DNA of 17,654 nt from Brevundimonas sp. (GTDB lineage: Bacteria > Pseudomonadota > Alphaproteobacteria > Caulobacterales > Caulobacteraceae), in contig NZ_JAVHLH010000029.1 in NCBI RefSeq assembly GCF_031082345.1, forward strand, positions 1 through 17,654. The letters are read 5' to 3'. This document shows, piece by piece, positions 1 through 9,035 of this stretch. Under the pieces are notes generated by a model. That model saw only the letters and a program-made list of their open reading frames with translations, was not told the DNA's origin and did not search any database. Position 1 is the first letter of the stretch. The number at the start of each line of letters is the position of its first letter. The translations under genes and the position numbers were made by a program.

Positions 1-406
1 CGGCCAGGGCCGCCTCGATCCGGGTCTCCAGCGTCCAGTCGGCCGCGGCGAGATCGTCCTCCGTCGCCTCGCCCGCCAACACCCGCCGCACCACGGCCAT
101 GGCCGGACCCGCCCCGAGCAGGTCGAGAACCGTCTCGCCGGGCCGGGGGTCCCGCCTCTGCTCCAGCCAGCCGACCTTGCCGGCGCGTGCGACGGCGCCC
201 TCTGCGGGTTCGACGAGGCCCGTCACCAGGCGCAGCAGCGTGGTCTTGCCGACGCCATTGCGGCCGACAAGGCCCGTGCGCTCGCGCCCGAAGGCGAGGC
301 TCAGGTCAGAAAATAGGGTGTGGCCGTCAGGCGTGCGGGCCGCGACGCGATCGAGCGTCACGGATGCGGATGCGGACGGGCTTGGGGCGAGGCTGGGTGA
401 GGACAT
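1..406 (-). CDS. ABC-F family ATP-binding protein, N-terminal part (cut by window edge)
   Basis: My reading of the minus strand from the ATG at 406 stays open to the window edge (135 residues). It opens with a Ser/Pro/Ala-rich stretch of about 15 residues, then an ATP-binding cassette fold: a strand typical of the family (VTLDRVAARTPDG), Walker A G48-RNGVGK-T55, and a Q-loop candidate in GWLEQ near residue 83. The short path from N-terminus to Walker A and the soluble character fit duplicated-ATPase ABC-F proteins (Uup/EttA group), which act on ribosomes rather than in transport; the second cassette and linker lie outside, so the subfamily is open. The start is uncertain: there is no Shine-Dalgarno before 406, and a GTG at residue 16 is possible. 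It may depend on translation of the small upstream ORF that overlaps it. Confidence 0.8.
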   Translation of the reverse strand, partial: MSSPSLAPSPSASASVTLDRVAARTPDGHTLFSDLSLAFGRERTGLVGRNGVGKTTLLRLVTGLVEPAEGAVARAGKVGWLEQRRDPRPGETVLDLLGAGPAMAVVRRVLAGEATEDDLAAADWTLETRIEAALA

Positions 407-464
407 GGACAAACGCGAGCAGCGAGGCGGAAAGGGCGAAACCAATTCCCAGTGCGCTGATCAT
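327..464 (-). CDS. Possible 45-residue single-pass membrane peptide overlapping the ABC-F start
   Basis: A 45-codon frame on the minus strand starts at the ATG at 464. A good GGAGG lies about 10 bases upstream, the best ribosome-binding site in this part of the window. The product has a hydrophobic N-terminal helix (about residues 4-22), then a Pro/Arg/Lys-rich tail (QPRPKPVRIRIRD and on), the shape of a small inner-membrane protein with a basic cytosolic tail. It overlaps the first 80 bases of the ABC-F frame in another phase, and the ABC-F start itself lacks a Shine-Dalgarno. It could be a real small protein, a leader peptide setting ABC-F translation, or chance. I do not recognise the family. 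The ribosome site is seen; function is not. Confidence 0.4.
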   Translation of the reverse strand: MISALGIGFALSASLLAFVHVLTQPRPKPVRIRIRDARSRRGPHA

Positions 465-617
465 GTTCGTCGGGCCTCCAGTGAACTCACTCGAAGCCTC
501 AGGATGCGGGCGGCGGCGCGGTCGTGCAAGTGATTTTCCGCCGCACCCCCTCGGAACGCCCGCCCTCCGGGACATGCCGGAATGGCGAAAGCCGGCCCGG
601 ACGCCTAGATTCGGTCG

Positions 618-1121
618 ATGCATCCCCCGTCCGAAACCGAGACTCCGACCCGCCGACGCGAGGCGATCGTCGAGCAGATCCGCGCCGAGACCGGCATCGA
701 CGAAGCCATGATCGGCCGTCTCGTCGACGGCTTCTACGACCGCGTTCGCGCCGATCCGCTGATCGGTCCGGTGTTCAACGACCGCATCCGCGACTGGGGC
801 CCCCACCTGGAGCAGATGCGGCTGTTCTGGTCGTCCGTGGCGCTGATGAGCGGCGCCTACCACGGCCGGCCGATGCCGAAACACCTGCCCCTGCCGGTCG
901 ATGCGCGCCATTTCGACCGCTGGCTGGCGCTGTTCGAGGCGACCGCCCGCGACCTGTGCCCGCCGGTGGCCGCCGACCATTTCATCGAGCGCGCCCGCCG
1001 CATCGCCGAGAGCCTGGAACTGGGCATCGCCGGAGCCAACGGCGTGCTGCTGGGCAAGGGCGAACGCTATCTGCGTGCCACCGCCCCCGACCCGGACCAG
1101 GCCGTGTCCGGGCCGGTGTGA
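618..1121 (+). CDS. Group III truncated haemoglobin
   Basis: A 167-residue single-domain globin of the 2/2 (truncated) type. The sequence carries the group III pattern: GFYDRVRADPLIGPVF at about 38-53, WGPHLEQM at 60-67, FWSSVALMSGAYHGRPMPKH at 70-89, and HFDRWLALF at 98-106. By family comparison His89 in the PMPKH motif should be the proximal haem ligand, His63 a distal-pocket residue and Trp102 the conserved G-helix Trp. Group III members are cytosolic and thought to bind O2/NO or handle reactive species; no specific role can be read here. The start follows a weak Shine-Dalgarno, but a CTAGAT box at 605-610 would put transcription start almost at the ATG, so the mRNA may be leaderless. The gene converges on the DUF3617-like gene with one base between stops. 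Confidence 0.88.
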   Translation: MHPPSETETPTRRREAIVEQIRAETGIDEAMIGRLVDGFYDRVRADPLIGPVFNDRIRDWGPHLEQMRLFWSSVALMSGAYHGRPMPKHLPLPVDARHFDRWLALFEATARDLCPPVAADHFIERARRIAESLELGIAGANGVLLGKGERYLRATAPDPDQAVSGPV

Positions 1122-1122
1122 C

Positions 1123-1833
1123 CTACTCGGGCGCGCCGCCGAAGGCGCCGGGGACCATGACCTGCCCCAGGGCCATGGCGTCGCGCAGATTCATCATCTT
1201 GACGCCATTCATCAGGATGTCGCCGCCCGCCACCCCTGATGGACAACGCCCCAGATAGCGTCCGACCTCCGTCGTGGTCGTCGTCTCGCCACCCGCGGGG
1301 GACACCGTGACCATGGTCACCTTGTGCGAATAGCGCCGGTTGAAATCGCCCTCGATCTCGCCCGACACGGTCAAGGAGGAGTTCATCGGCAACGGGCATC
1401 GCGTCCCGTAGGTCCAGCGCCCCCGGCCTTCCCGGCTGACAGTCGACCGGGCCGGGCAGAACGGTGCGTGGAGTTGCGTTCCGTAGACATTGACCTCCGA
1501 CTGAATGGCGAGATCCATGCAGACCTGGGACTTGAGAGTCCCGGTGTCGTCGGTCCGGGACACCTCCCAGAGGCCGGGCCGCAGCACGGGCAGGGCCACC
1601 GCGCCGGTGGACGCCACCGCGTCGTTGCTGACCATCGGCTCGCCCTCATCGCCCCCTTCCCGCTCGCCCGCCTTCGTCCCTCCGCCCGCGCCCGGACGAC
1701 GCAGGATCAGCTTGTCCTCTTCTTCCTCCGACGCAGCCGGGTCCTGGGCGGCGCCGAAATACTGTCCGCCCGCCCAGGCCGATCCGCCGATGATGACGAG
1801 GCCGACCACGCCGATCGCGACTTTCTTGATCAT
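1123..1833 (-). CDS. DUF3617-like protein with N-terminal membrane anchor
   Basis: I chose the ATG at 1833 (236 residues) over one 12 bases upstream, because that upstream ATG lies within the GGAGG ribosome site that serves 1833. The protein has a signal anchor or signal peptide (residues 5-22, ending GGSAWAGG), an acidic, Gly-rich linker (about 31-66) and a folded domain from about residue 80. RPGLWEVS at 85-92, four Cys (105, 126, 146, 197) and the ETTTTTEVGRYLGRCP stretch match the DUF3617 pattern of periplasmic proteins, where the cysteines probably form two disulfides. No biochemical role is established for the family. It lies 18 bases after the OmpA-type lipoprotein gene and is probably co-transcribed with it, suggesting an envelope role. 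Confidence 0.72.
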   Translation of the reverse strand: MIKKVAIGVVGLVIIGGSAWAGGQYFGAAQDPAASEEEEDKLILRRPGAGGGTKAGEREGGDEGEPMVSNDAVASTGAVALPVLRPGLWEVSRTDDTGTLKSQVCMDLAIQSEVNVYGTQLHAPFCPARSTVSREGRGRWTYGTRCPLPMNSSLTVSGEIEGDFNRRYSHKVTMVTVSPAGGETTTTTEVGRYLGRCPSGVAGGDILMNGVKMMNLRDAMALGQVMVPGAFGGAPE

Positions 1834-1851
1834 GGAAACCTCCATCCGTCC

Positions 1852-2853
1852 CTAAAGCTTGACCAGTTCAACCCGGCGGTTCTTCGCCCGGCCGGCCTCG
1901 GCGTCATTGTCGGCGACGGGCCGGTCAGGCCCGAACCCGCGCGGCTCCAGCCGGTTCACGGCGATGCCGGCTCCGGTCAGGGCCGCAACCACGGATCGGG
2001 CGCGGGCCTCCGAAAGAGCCCGATTGTGCGCGGCCGACCCCGTGTTGTCGGTATGTCCCTCGACCCCCAGCCGCAGGTTCTCCTGGTCGCGCAGCAGGGC
2101 CAGCACGGCATCAATCTGCCCGCGCGATTCCGGCAGGATGTCGGCCTTGTCGACGGCGAAATTGACCTGGATCGCCACCCGTCCGTCCGCCTCCAGTTCG
2201 CGGCGCAGCTGATCGGCCGGCAGCAGGCCGGCGGTGACAACCAGCGGAGCCGTTTCGGCCACGGTCAGGCCCGCCGAGGAATTGCCGGCGTCAAAATGCA
2301 CCCAGATGGTCTTGTCCGCCCGCCGGATGACGTAGGTCGCGACCTCGTTGTTGTAGATGTCGCCTGTGCCCGCGGTGGTGTCGCTGATCGTCTGGTCGCC
2401 GAGCGCGTTGATGGCCTCGGTGGTCACGGGAGCCTGCGAAATCTTGATCCCGCCGGCGCGATTGATCACGGCCTCAATGTTCCGCTGCAGTTCGAGGCGG
2501 GAGAATTGCTGGTCGTCCTCGGGCTCGATCATGGACATGTAGACCTTGCCCTCGACAGCCCGAAAGGCCCCCTTCACCCAGAAGGGGAATGAGAAGAAAT
2601 CGTGCGTCACCTCTCCGGTGCTGACATAGCCGTCGGGCAGGGAGAAGTAGGGAAAGGCCCCGAGCGGCGCGGCCGAGACGGGCACGGTCGACAGGTCGAA
2701 GGCGCCGGCGACCGACGCTTCGTTCCCGGCAGTCGCGGCGCCGGTCGTCACGCTTTCAGTCGGACGATCAGCCGGCCCGCTGTCCTCGGCCCCACATCCC
2801 CCCAGGGCCCCCAAGGCCAAAAGGCCGGCCGCAATCCCAACGCTTCGCCGCAT
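1852..2853 (-). CDS. Outer-membrane lipoprotein with C-terminal OmpA peptidoglycan-binding domain
   Basis: The frame is open much further upstream, but the start at 2853 (333 residues) is supported by GGGGGAGG just before the ATG and by the lipoprotein signal that follows: MRR, a hydrophobic run, and the lipobox LGGC with Cys20 as the acylation site. Residues after Cys20 are Ala/Thr/Ser-rich linker. Residues about 50-215 form a domain I do not recognise (begins LSTVPVSAAPLGAFPYFSLP). Residues 226-333 are an OmpA/Pal-type domain with GHTDN (266-270), LSEARA and the terminal NRRVEL; the Asp and Arg in these motifs contact meso-diaminopimelate in the family. It should tether the outer membrane to the cell wall. 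It leads a probable operon with the DUF3617-like gene and diverges from uvrA. Confidence 0.87.
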   Translation of the reverse strand: MRRSVGIAAGLLALGALGGCGAEDSGPADRPTESVTTGAATAGNEASVAGAFDLSTVPVSAAPLGAFPYFSLPDGYVSTGEVTHDFFSFPFWVKGAFRAVEGKVYMSMIEPEDDQQFSRLELQRNIEAVINRAGGIKISQAPVTTEAINALGDQTISDTTAGTGDIYNNEVATYVIRRADKTIWVHFDAGNSSAGLTVAETAPLVVTAGLLPADQLRRELEADGRVAIQVNFAVDKADILPESRGQIDAVLALLRDQENLRLGVEGHTDNTGSAAHNRALSEARARSVVAALTGAGIAVNRLEPRGFGPDRPVADNDAEAGRAKNRRVELVKL

Positions 2854-2877
2854 ACGCCTCCCCCAAGCTTTGCCATA

Positions 2878-2906
2878 TGCTAGCCAAATCGGTTCGACGA
2901 ACGCAA
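2878..2906 (-). promoter_or_regulatory. Candidate sigma-70 promoter for the lipoprotein gene
   Basis: On the minus strand TTGCGT (2901-2906) and CTAGCA (2878-2883) are separated by 17 bases, close to the Caulobacter housekeeping pattern. Transcription would start near 2870, about 20 bases before the start codon. A palindrome fills part of the spacer. Confidence 0.45.
2892..2902. promoter_or_regulatory. Palindrome GTTCGACGAAC in the lipoprotein promoter spacer
   Basis: A perfect inverted repeat with 5-base arms around one central base lies between the -35 and -10 boxes of the lipoprotein promoter, touching the -35. It could be an operator. The arms contain GTTC, as in the nearby SOS box, but head-to-head rather than as the direct repeat that alphaproteobacterial LexA uses. 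Confidence 0.3.
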
Positions 2907-2918
2907 ATCCACCCAGAT

Positions 2919-2933
2919 GTTCCCTCAATGTTC
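2919..2933 (+). promoter_or_regulatory. LexA (SOS) box upstream of uvrA, GTTC-N7-GTTC
   Basis: GTTC at 2919-2922 and GTTC at 2930-2933 are separated by exactly seven bases (CCTCAAT). This direct repeat is the known alphaproteobacterial LexA operator, and uvrA is a classic SOS gene. The box ends 95 bases before the uvrA ATG and abuts the candidate -35 hexamer, so bound LexA would block RNA polymerase. Confidence 0.8.
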
Positions 2934-2964
2934 TTGCTGAATCCGGCGAATTGGTCCCCATATA
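2934..2964 (+). promoter_or_regulatory. Weak candidate promoter for uvrA
   Basis: TTGCTG at 2934-2939 directly follows the SOS box; an AT-rich CATATA at 2959-2964 lies 19 bases further on, with an overlapping TATAGC as an alternative. Spacing is longer than ideal. The AT-rich patch in GC-rich DNA and its position support it. Confidence 0.35.
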
Positions 2965-3028
2965 GCGCTGTCGCGCCGGACCCTCCCCGGCCCTTCCGCG
3001 TTCCCGGACTCCCCAGCCTTCAGGCCCC

Positions 3029-5932
<2,904 letters not shown>

Positions 5933-5936
5933 GGGG

Positions 5937-6875
5937 TCAGACCTCGACCGGGGCCGCCTCCACGCCGTGGTCCCGGGTGCGGCCGCGCACGATCAGGACG
6001 ACGGTTCCGACTAGCAGCACCGCCGTGGTGACGAAGCTGGCTTCCGGCCCGAAGTCGCCGCCCGTCAGCCACCAGGCCGCTCCCGCCGCGCCGGTCAGGT
6101 CGGTGATCAGGGGCGTGGTCTCGATCACCGTTCCTGAGACCTCCAGTCCGAAGCCGAGGCCCAGCAGCCAGTTCCAGGCCGCGTGCCAGCCGCACACGCC
6201 CCACAGCGAGCCCTCGCGCACGGCGTAGAGGCTGATGAACAGGCCGAACAGCACGATGTTGGCCAAGCCGACATACAGCTCCTTCGACGGCTCGATATTG
6301 CCGGCGTGGGCGAGGGCGAACAGGGCCGAGTTGCCGATCACGGCGAGCCACAGTCCGTGCCGCGAAGCGATCAGCTGCATCAGCCATCCGCGGAACAGCA
6401 GTTCCTCCGACGAGCCCTGGATGATGAAGCCCAGCATCAGGACGCCGATGGGCAGCAAGGCCGCGCCGGCCGCGGCGGAGCCGAACGCGCCGGCGCCCTC
6501 GACCACATAGCCGCCGGCGATCCAGATCACGCCGACCACGGTCAGCAGGAAGGCCAGGCCGATCAGGTAGCCGCGGACGAACCGCATCGGTCCCCTGGCG
6601 TTCAGGCCCAGGGCGGCCGGCCCGCGTCGCTCGAACAGCCAGACCCAGAGCAGGACCAGAACCGAGCCGAGGCCGAACGCCGCCGCCAGCTCATAGGCCA
6701 GTTGCGGCCAGCCCTCGGCGTCGCCGCCGAGGGTCACGAAGCCCATGGCCATCGCCGGCAGCAGGGCGCCCAGCTGCCCGCCGATCATGAAGACTGCGCC
6801 CAGCACGATGGCCGCGAGCGTCCAGGTTCGGCGATGGCGCCGCTTTCGCTCGGCGTAGAGTTCGACGCCCGTCAT
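5937..6875 (-). CDS. CPBP family intramembrane metalloprotease (CAAX-like)
   Basis: The open frame extends far upstream, but the ATG at 6875 (312 residues) has an ideal AAGGAG six bases before it, and the upstream part overlaps another real gene. The protein is a multi-pass membrane protein with a cytosolic basic N-terminus (ERKRRHRR) and about eight hydrophobic segments. All three glutamate-protease motifs of the CPBP/Abi family are seen: EELLFR (E157, E158, R162), FALAH (F186, H190) and HAAWN (H231, N235). Family members are putative peptidases in the membrane; some handle prenylated proteins, peptide modification or bacteriocin immunity, but no substrate can be inferred here. It lies 137 bases after a membrane-protein pair on the same strand, so it may have its own promoter. 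Confidence 0.9.
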   Translation of the reverse strand: MTGVELYAERKRRHRRTWTLAAIVLGAVFMIGGQLGALLPAMAMGFVTLGGDAEGWPQLAYELAAAFGLGSVLVLLWVWLFERRGPAALGLNARGPMRFVRGYLIGLAFLLTVVGVIWIAGGYVVEGAGAFGSAAAGAALLPIGVLMLGFIIQGSSEELLFRGWLMQLIASRHGLWLAVIGNSALFALAHAGNIEPSKELYVGLANIVLFGLFISLYAVREGSLWGVCGWHAAWNWLLGLGFGLEVSGTVIETTPLITDLTGAAGAAWWLTGGDFGPEASFVTTAVLLVGTVVLIVRGRTRDHGVEAAPVEV

Positions 6876-6900
6876 GCGGCGCTCCTTGTTGCGGCCCGGC

Positions 6901-6916
6901 CGACCGGGATCGGTCG
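6901..6916. repeat. Inverted repeat CGACCG-N4-CGGTCG upstream of the protease gene
   Basis: Six-base perfect arms around GGAT, located 26 bases before the protease start codon. It could be an operator or 5'-UTR hairpin; in such GC-rich DNA chance is also possible. Confidence 0.25.
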
Positions 6917-6968
6917 ATGCCTGAGGCCGCGGTCGCGCCGGATGGATGCGCCGGCTCGCGGATTTCAG

Positions 6969-6991
6969 GGGCGGGGCGTCACGCCCTGCCC
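6969..6991 (-). terminator. Weak hairpin after the membrane-protein pair
   Basis: GGGCGGGGCGT and ACGCCCTGCCC form a stem of about nine pairs with one mismatch and a very small loop, 22 bases beyond the stop of the gene ending at 7013. There is no T-run after it on the minus strand, so it may slow or end transcription only partly. Confidence 0.3.
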
Positions 6992-7012
6992 GCGGTGACG
7001 GCGCCGGTCGCC

Positions 7013-7942
7013 TCAGGCTGTCGGCGTCTCGGCGCCCAGTCCCTTGAGGTCGCGATAGGCGGCGGCGAAGGGCGCATACATCACCCCGACCGTCAGGGCG
7101 TAGACGACCGCCTCGGCGAAGGCGCTGGCGATGATCCAGGGGTTGGTCACGTCGAGCGCCGCGGCCACGATCTCGGGATCGCTGTTTGAACCGAAGGTCC
7201 AGGACTCGGCCCCGGCCATCATGCCGAGCGGCAGGGTCACCACCCAGGACAGCATGCTGATGACCAGCACCATGACGAAGGCGATCACGGCCATGCCGAA
7301 CAGGGACCAGAAACGGCCCCGGGTCACGGCGAAGGAATCGAAGAAGGCGAAGCGGTTCTCGGCCACCGTGATCGGCACCGCCAGGCTCAGGCGCACATAA
7401 AGCCAGATGATCACCCCGACGCCGGCGAAACCGCCCAGAACCATAAACAGCCACATCCAGTCCGCGCCCGTCGCGCCGGCGATGCCGGCGAGGATGACGA
7501 CCAGTGCGACCAGGACCATCCAGGCGACAAAGGCCAGAATGCCCAGCACGAAGGTGACGACGAAGACCCGGACCTCGTCCATGCCCAGGTGCAGATAGCC
7601 GAAGCCTCCCGCGCGCGGATTCAGCACCGCCCGCGCGACCGCCGCCATCAGCATGGCGGTCACGATGAGCGACACAGGCAGCAGCCACGCCAGGCTCAGC
7701 ATCACTTCGCCGAAGCCCTGAAACGCCGACATGACCTGTTCAGGCGTCGCCGACGGGGACTGCGATTCGAGCGCCTCCATGCGCTCGCCCCACGCCGTGA
7801 TCGGACCGATCGCCCTCGACATCGCGAACAGGCTGGCCAGGCTCACGACGGCGTACAGCAGGGTCCAGGCGACCAGCGCCATCGGATTGCGTCTGACGAG
7901 ACGGAACCCCTCGAACGCCGCATCACTGCCTGAAAACGCCAT
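7013..7942 (-). CDS. Six-helix integral membrane protein, paralogue of its upstream neighbour
   Basis: A 309-residue protein with six predicted membrane helices (about 22-43, 83-105, 129-158, 163-187, 211-236, 271-295). Start: the ATG at 7942 has AAGGAGG at good distance. It shares layout and local motifs with the protein encoded just upstream: an RAV element followed by LGMDEVRVFVV (upstream protein: IGMHELYVAVV), and an amphipathic FDSFAVTRGRFWSLFG before helix 5 (upstream protein: FVEGWKLGRGQTWRLVG). This general pattern occurs in poorly characterised membrane domains sometimes labelled glycerophosphodiester phosphodiesterase membrane domain. No catalytic residues are apparent. The 29-base gap indicates co-transcription with the paralogue. 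Function unknown. Confidence 0.85.
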   Translation of the reverse strand: MAFSGSDAAFEGFRLVRRNPMALVAWTLLYAVVSLASLFAMSRAIGPITAWGERMEALESQSPSATPEQVMSAFQGFGEVMLSLAWLLPVSLIVTAMLMAAVARAVLNPRAGGFGYLHLGMDEVRVFVVTFVLGILAFVAWMVLVALVVILAGIAGATGADWMWLFMVLGGFAGVGVIIWLYVRLSLAVPITVAENRFAFFDSFAVTRGRFWSLFGMAVIAFVMVLVISMLSWVVTLPLGMMAGAESWTFGSNSDPEIVAAALDVTNPWIIASAFAEAVVYALTVGVMYAPFAAAYRDLKGLGAETPTA

Positions 7943-7971
7943 CGTCCCCTCCTTCTTGACCCGGTCCGAGC

Positions 7972-8928
7972 CTAGTCGGCGATCGGAGTCGTGTCAGCGG
8001 AATTCGCGGATTCCGCCGCCGGCTCGGCCTCCGCCGCCAGGTCCCGCACCGCCCTGGCGAACGGGGCCGTCGACAGCAATTGGAAGAAGCCGTGGATCCA
8101 GGCGATCGGCAGCAGCAGCATGAGCCCCAGCCCGATGAGGAGGTACGGCCGCTCCGGCAGACCCTCAAGCCAGGTCAGCATCGCCTCCGGATTGGCCATC
8201 ACAAGGCCGCCGCCCACGAGCATCACCACCACGCCGATCACCATGGCCAGGGCGATTCCGACCACGATCGCGATCAGGAACATCAGGATCAACACGCCGA
8301 CGAGACGCCACGTCTGTCCCCGGCCCAGCTTCCAGCCCTCAACGAAGGCGAAGGTGTCGTAGCGGAGGCTGGCGGGCGCGAGCAGGGCGAGCCGTCCCCA
8401 CAGGGCGAGGAAGCCGACCGCCAGCGCGACGCCCATGCCCACATAGATCAGGGTCCGCCACGGATCGGGCGTTCCCGAGAGGGCCAGACCGATCGCGACC
8501 GCCAGCAACACCGCCGCGACCATCGCGATCATCATGCCGATGAAGATCGTCACGGCCACCACGGCGACGTACAGCTCGTGCATGCCGATGCGCAGGAAGG
8601 CGGCCCCGTCGCCGCGCCGACCCGAGAAGACAGCGCGGAAGATGGCGGTGGTCACAAACAGGGCGGCGAACAGCTGCAGCAGATTGGCCAGTTGGGACCA
8701 GAGATGGAACTGCACGGCCGTGGCGAAATCGCCGTCGAACGGCGCGGCGCTGGCCCCCGGTTCGAAGGCCCCCGAGGCCGCCATTTCCTGCAGCAGGGGG
8801 ATCAGGCTGGCGAACGCCAGAACGCTCGGAGCCAGCAAAACGAGGCCCCAGATGATCGTGGCCATGGGTCGCCGTCCCGCCTGACGAAACGGCTCCGCGA
8901 TCGCTTCGGTGATCGAAAATCTCTTCAT
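7972..8928 (-). CDS. Six-helix integral membrane protein, first of a tandem paralogous pair
   Basis: A 318-residue membrane protein with about six helices and a basic N-terminus (MKRFSITEAIAEPFRQAGRRP). The ATG at 8928 has GGGAGG seven bases before it. The extracytosolic or cytosolic loop after helix 1 is long (about 45-75). The segment ending in RIGMHELYVAVV and the RYDTFAFVEGWKLGRG element before helix 5 align with the downstream gene, so the pair arose by duplication. The C-terminus is Ala/Glu-rich and soluble. It resembles uncharacterised membrane proteins annotated as glycerophosphoryl diester phosphodiesterase membrane-domain proteins; no enzyme residues are evident. It probably heads a two- or three-gene unit with the paralogue and perhaps the CPBP protease. 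Confidence 0.85.
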   Translation of the reverse strand: MKRFSITEAIAEPFRQAGRRPMATIIWGLVLLAPSVLAFASLIPLLQEMAASGAFEPGASAAPFDGDFATAVQFHLWSQLANLLQLFAALFVTTAIFRAVFSGRRGDGAAFLRIGMHELYVAVVAVTIFIGMMIAMVAAVLLAVAIGLALSGTPDPWRTLIYVGMGVALAVGFLALWGRLALLAPASLRYDTFAFVEGWKLGRGQTWRLVGVLILMFLIAIVVGIALAMVIGVVVMLVGGGLVMANPEAMLTWLEGLPERPYLLIGLGLMLLLPIAWIHGFFQLLSTAPFARAVRDLAAEAEPAAESANSADTTPIAD

Positions 8929-8952
8929 GGCGCGCCCTCCCCGGCGACGTCA

Positions 8953-8981
8953 CCTTAACCACAGCAACGCTTGCGACCCAA
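8953..8981 (-). promoter_or_regulatory. Candidate promoter for the membrane-protein unit
   Basis: On the minus strand TTGGGT (8976-8981) and TTAAGG (8953-8958) are 17 bases apart, upstream of the start at 8928. The spacer contains a GCAA-CGC-TTGC palindrome (8964-8974). Start of transcription would fall near 8946. Confidence 0.4.
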
Positions 8982-9000
8982 GCCGGATCGATTTCGGAGG

Positions 9001-9029
9001 CTGACGCGGCCGCCGGACGTGGCTAGAAG
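9001..9029 (+). promoter_or_regulatory. Candidate sigma-70 promoter for trmFO, nearly leaderless
   Basis: CTGACG (9001-9006) and CTAGAA (9023-9028, within GCTAGAAG) are 16 bases apart and match the Caulobacter pattern TTGACG-GCTANAWC well. Transcription would begin at about 9035, at or next to the ATG at 9036, predicting a leaderless mRNA. Confidence 0.5.
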
Positions 9030-9035
9030 GCCGCC

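Noticed and set aside
465..980. Upstream extension of the small membrane-peptide frame to a 217-residue frame opposite the globin gene
   Set aside because: It lies antisense to a clear globin and has no ribosome site at its far start; only the part from 464 has support.
1324..2592. Long plus-strand open frame opposite the DUF3617-like and lipoprotein genes
   Set aside because: The minus-strand genes have export signals and recognisable domains; the opposite frame is low-complexity and due to high GC.
6876..7688. N-terminal extension of the CPBP protease frame
   Set aside because: It overlaps the real membrane-protein gene in another phase and is Arg/Gly-rich; the 6875 start has an excellent ribosome site.
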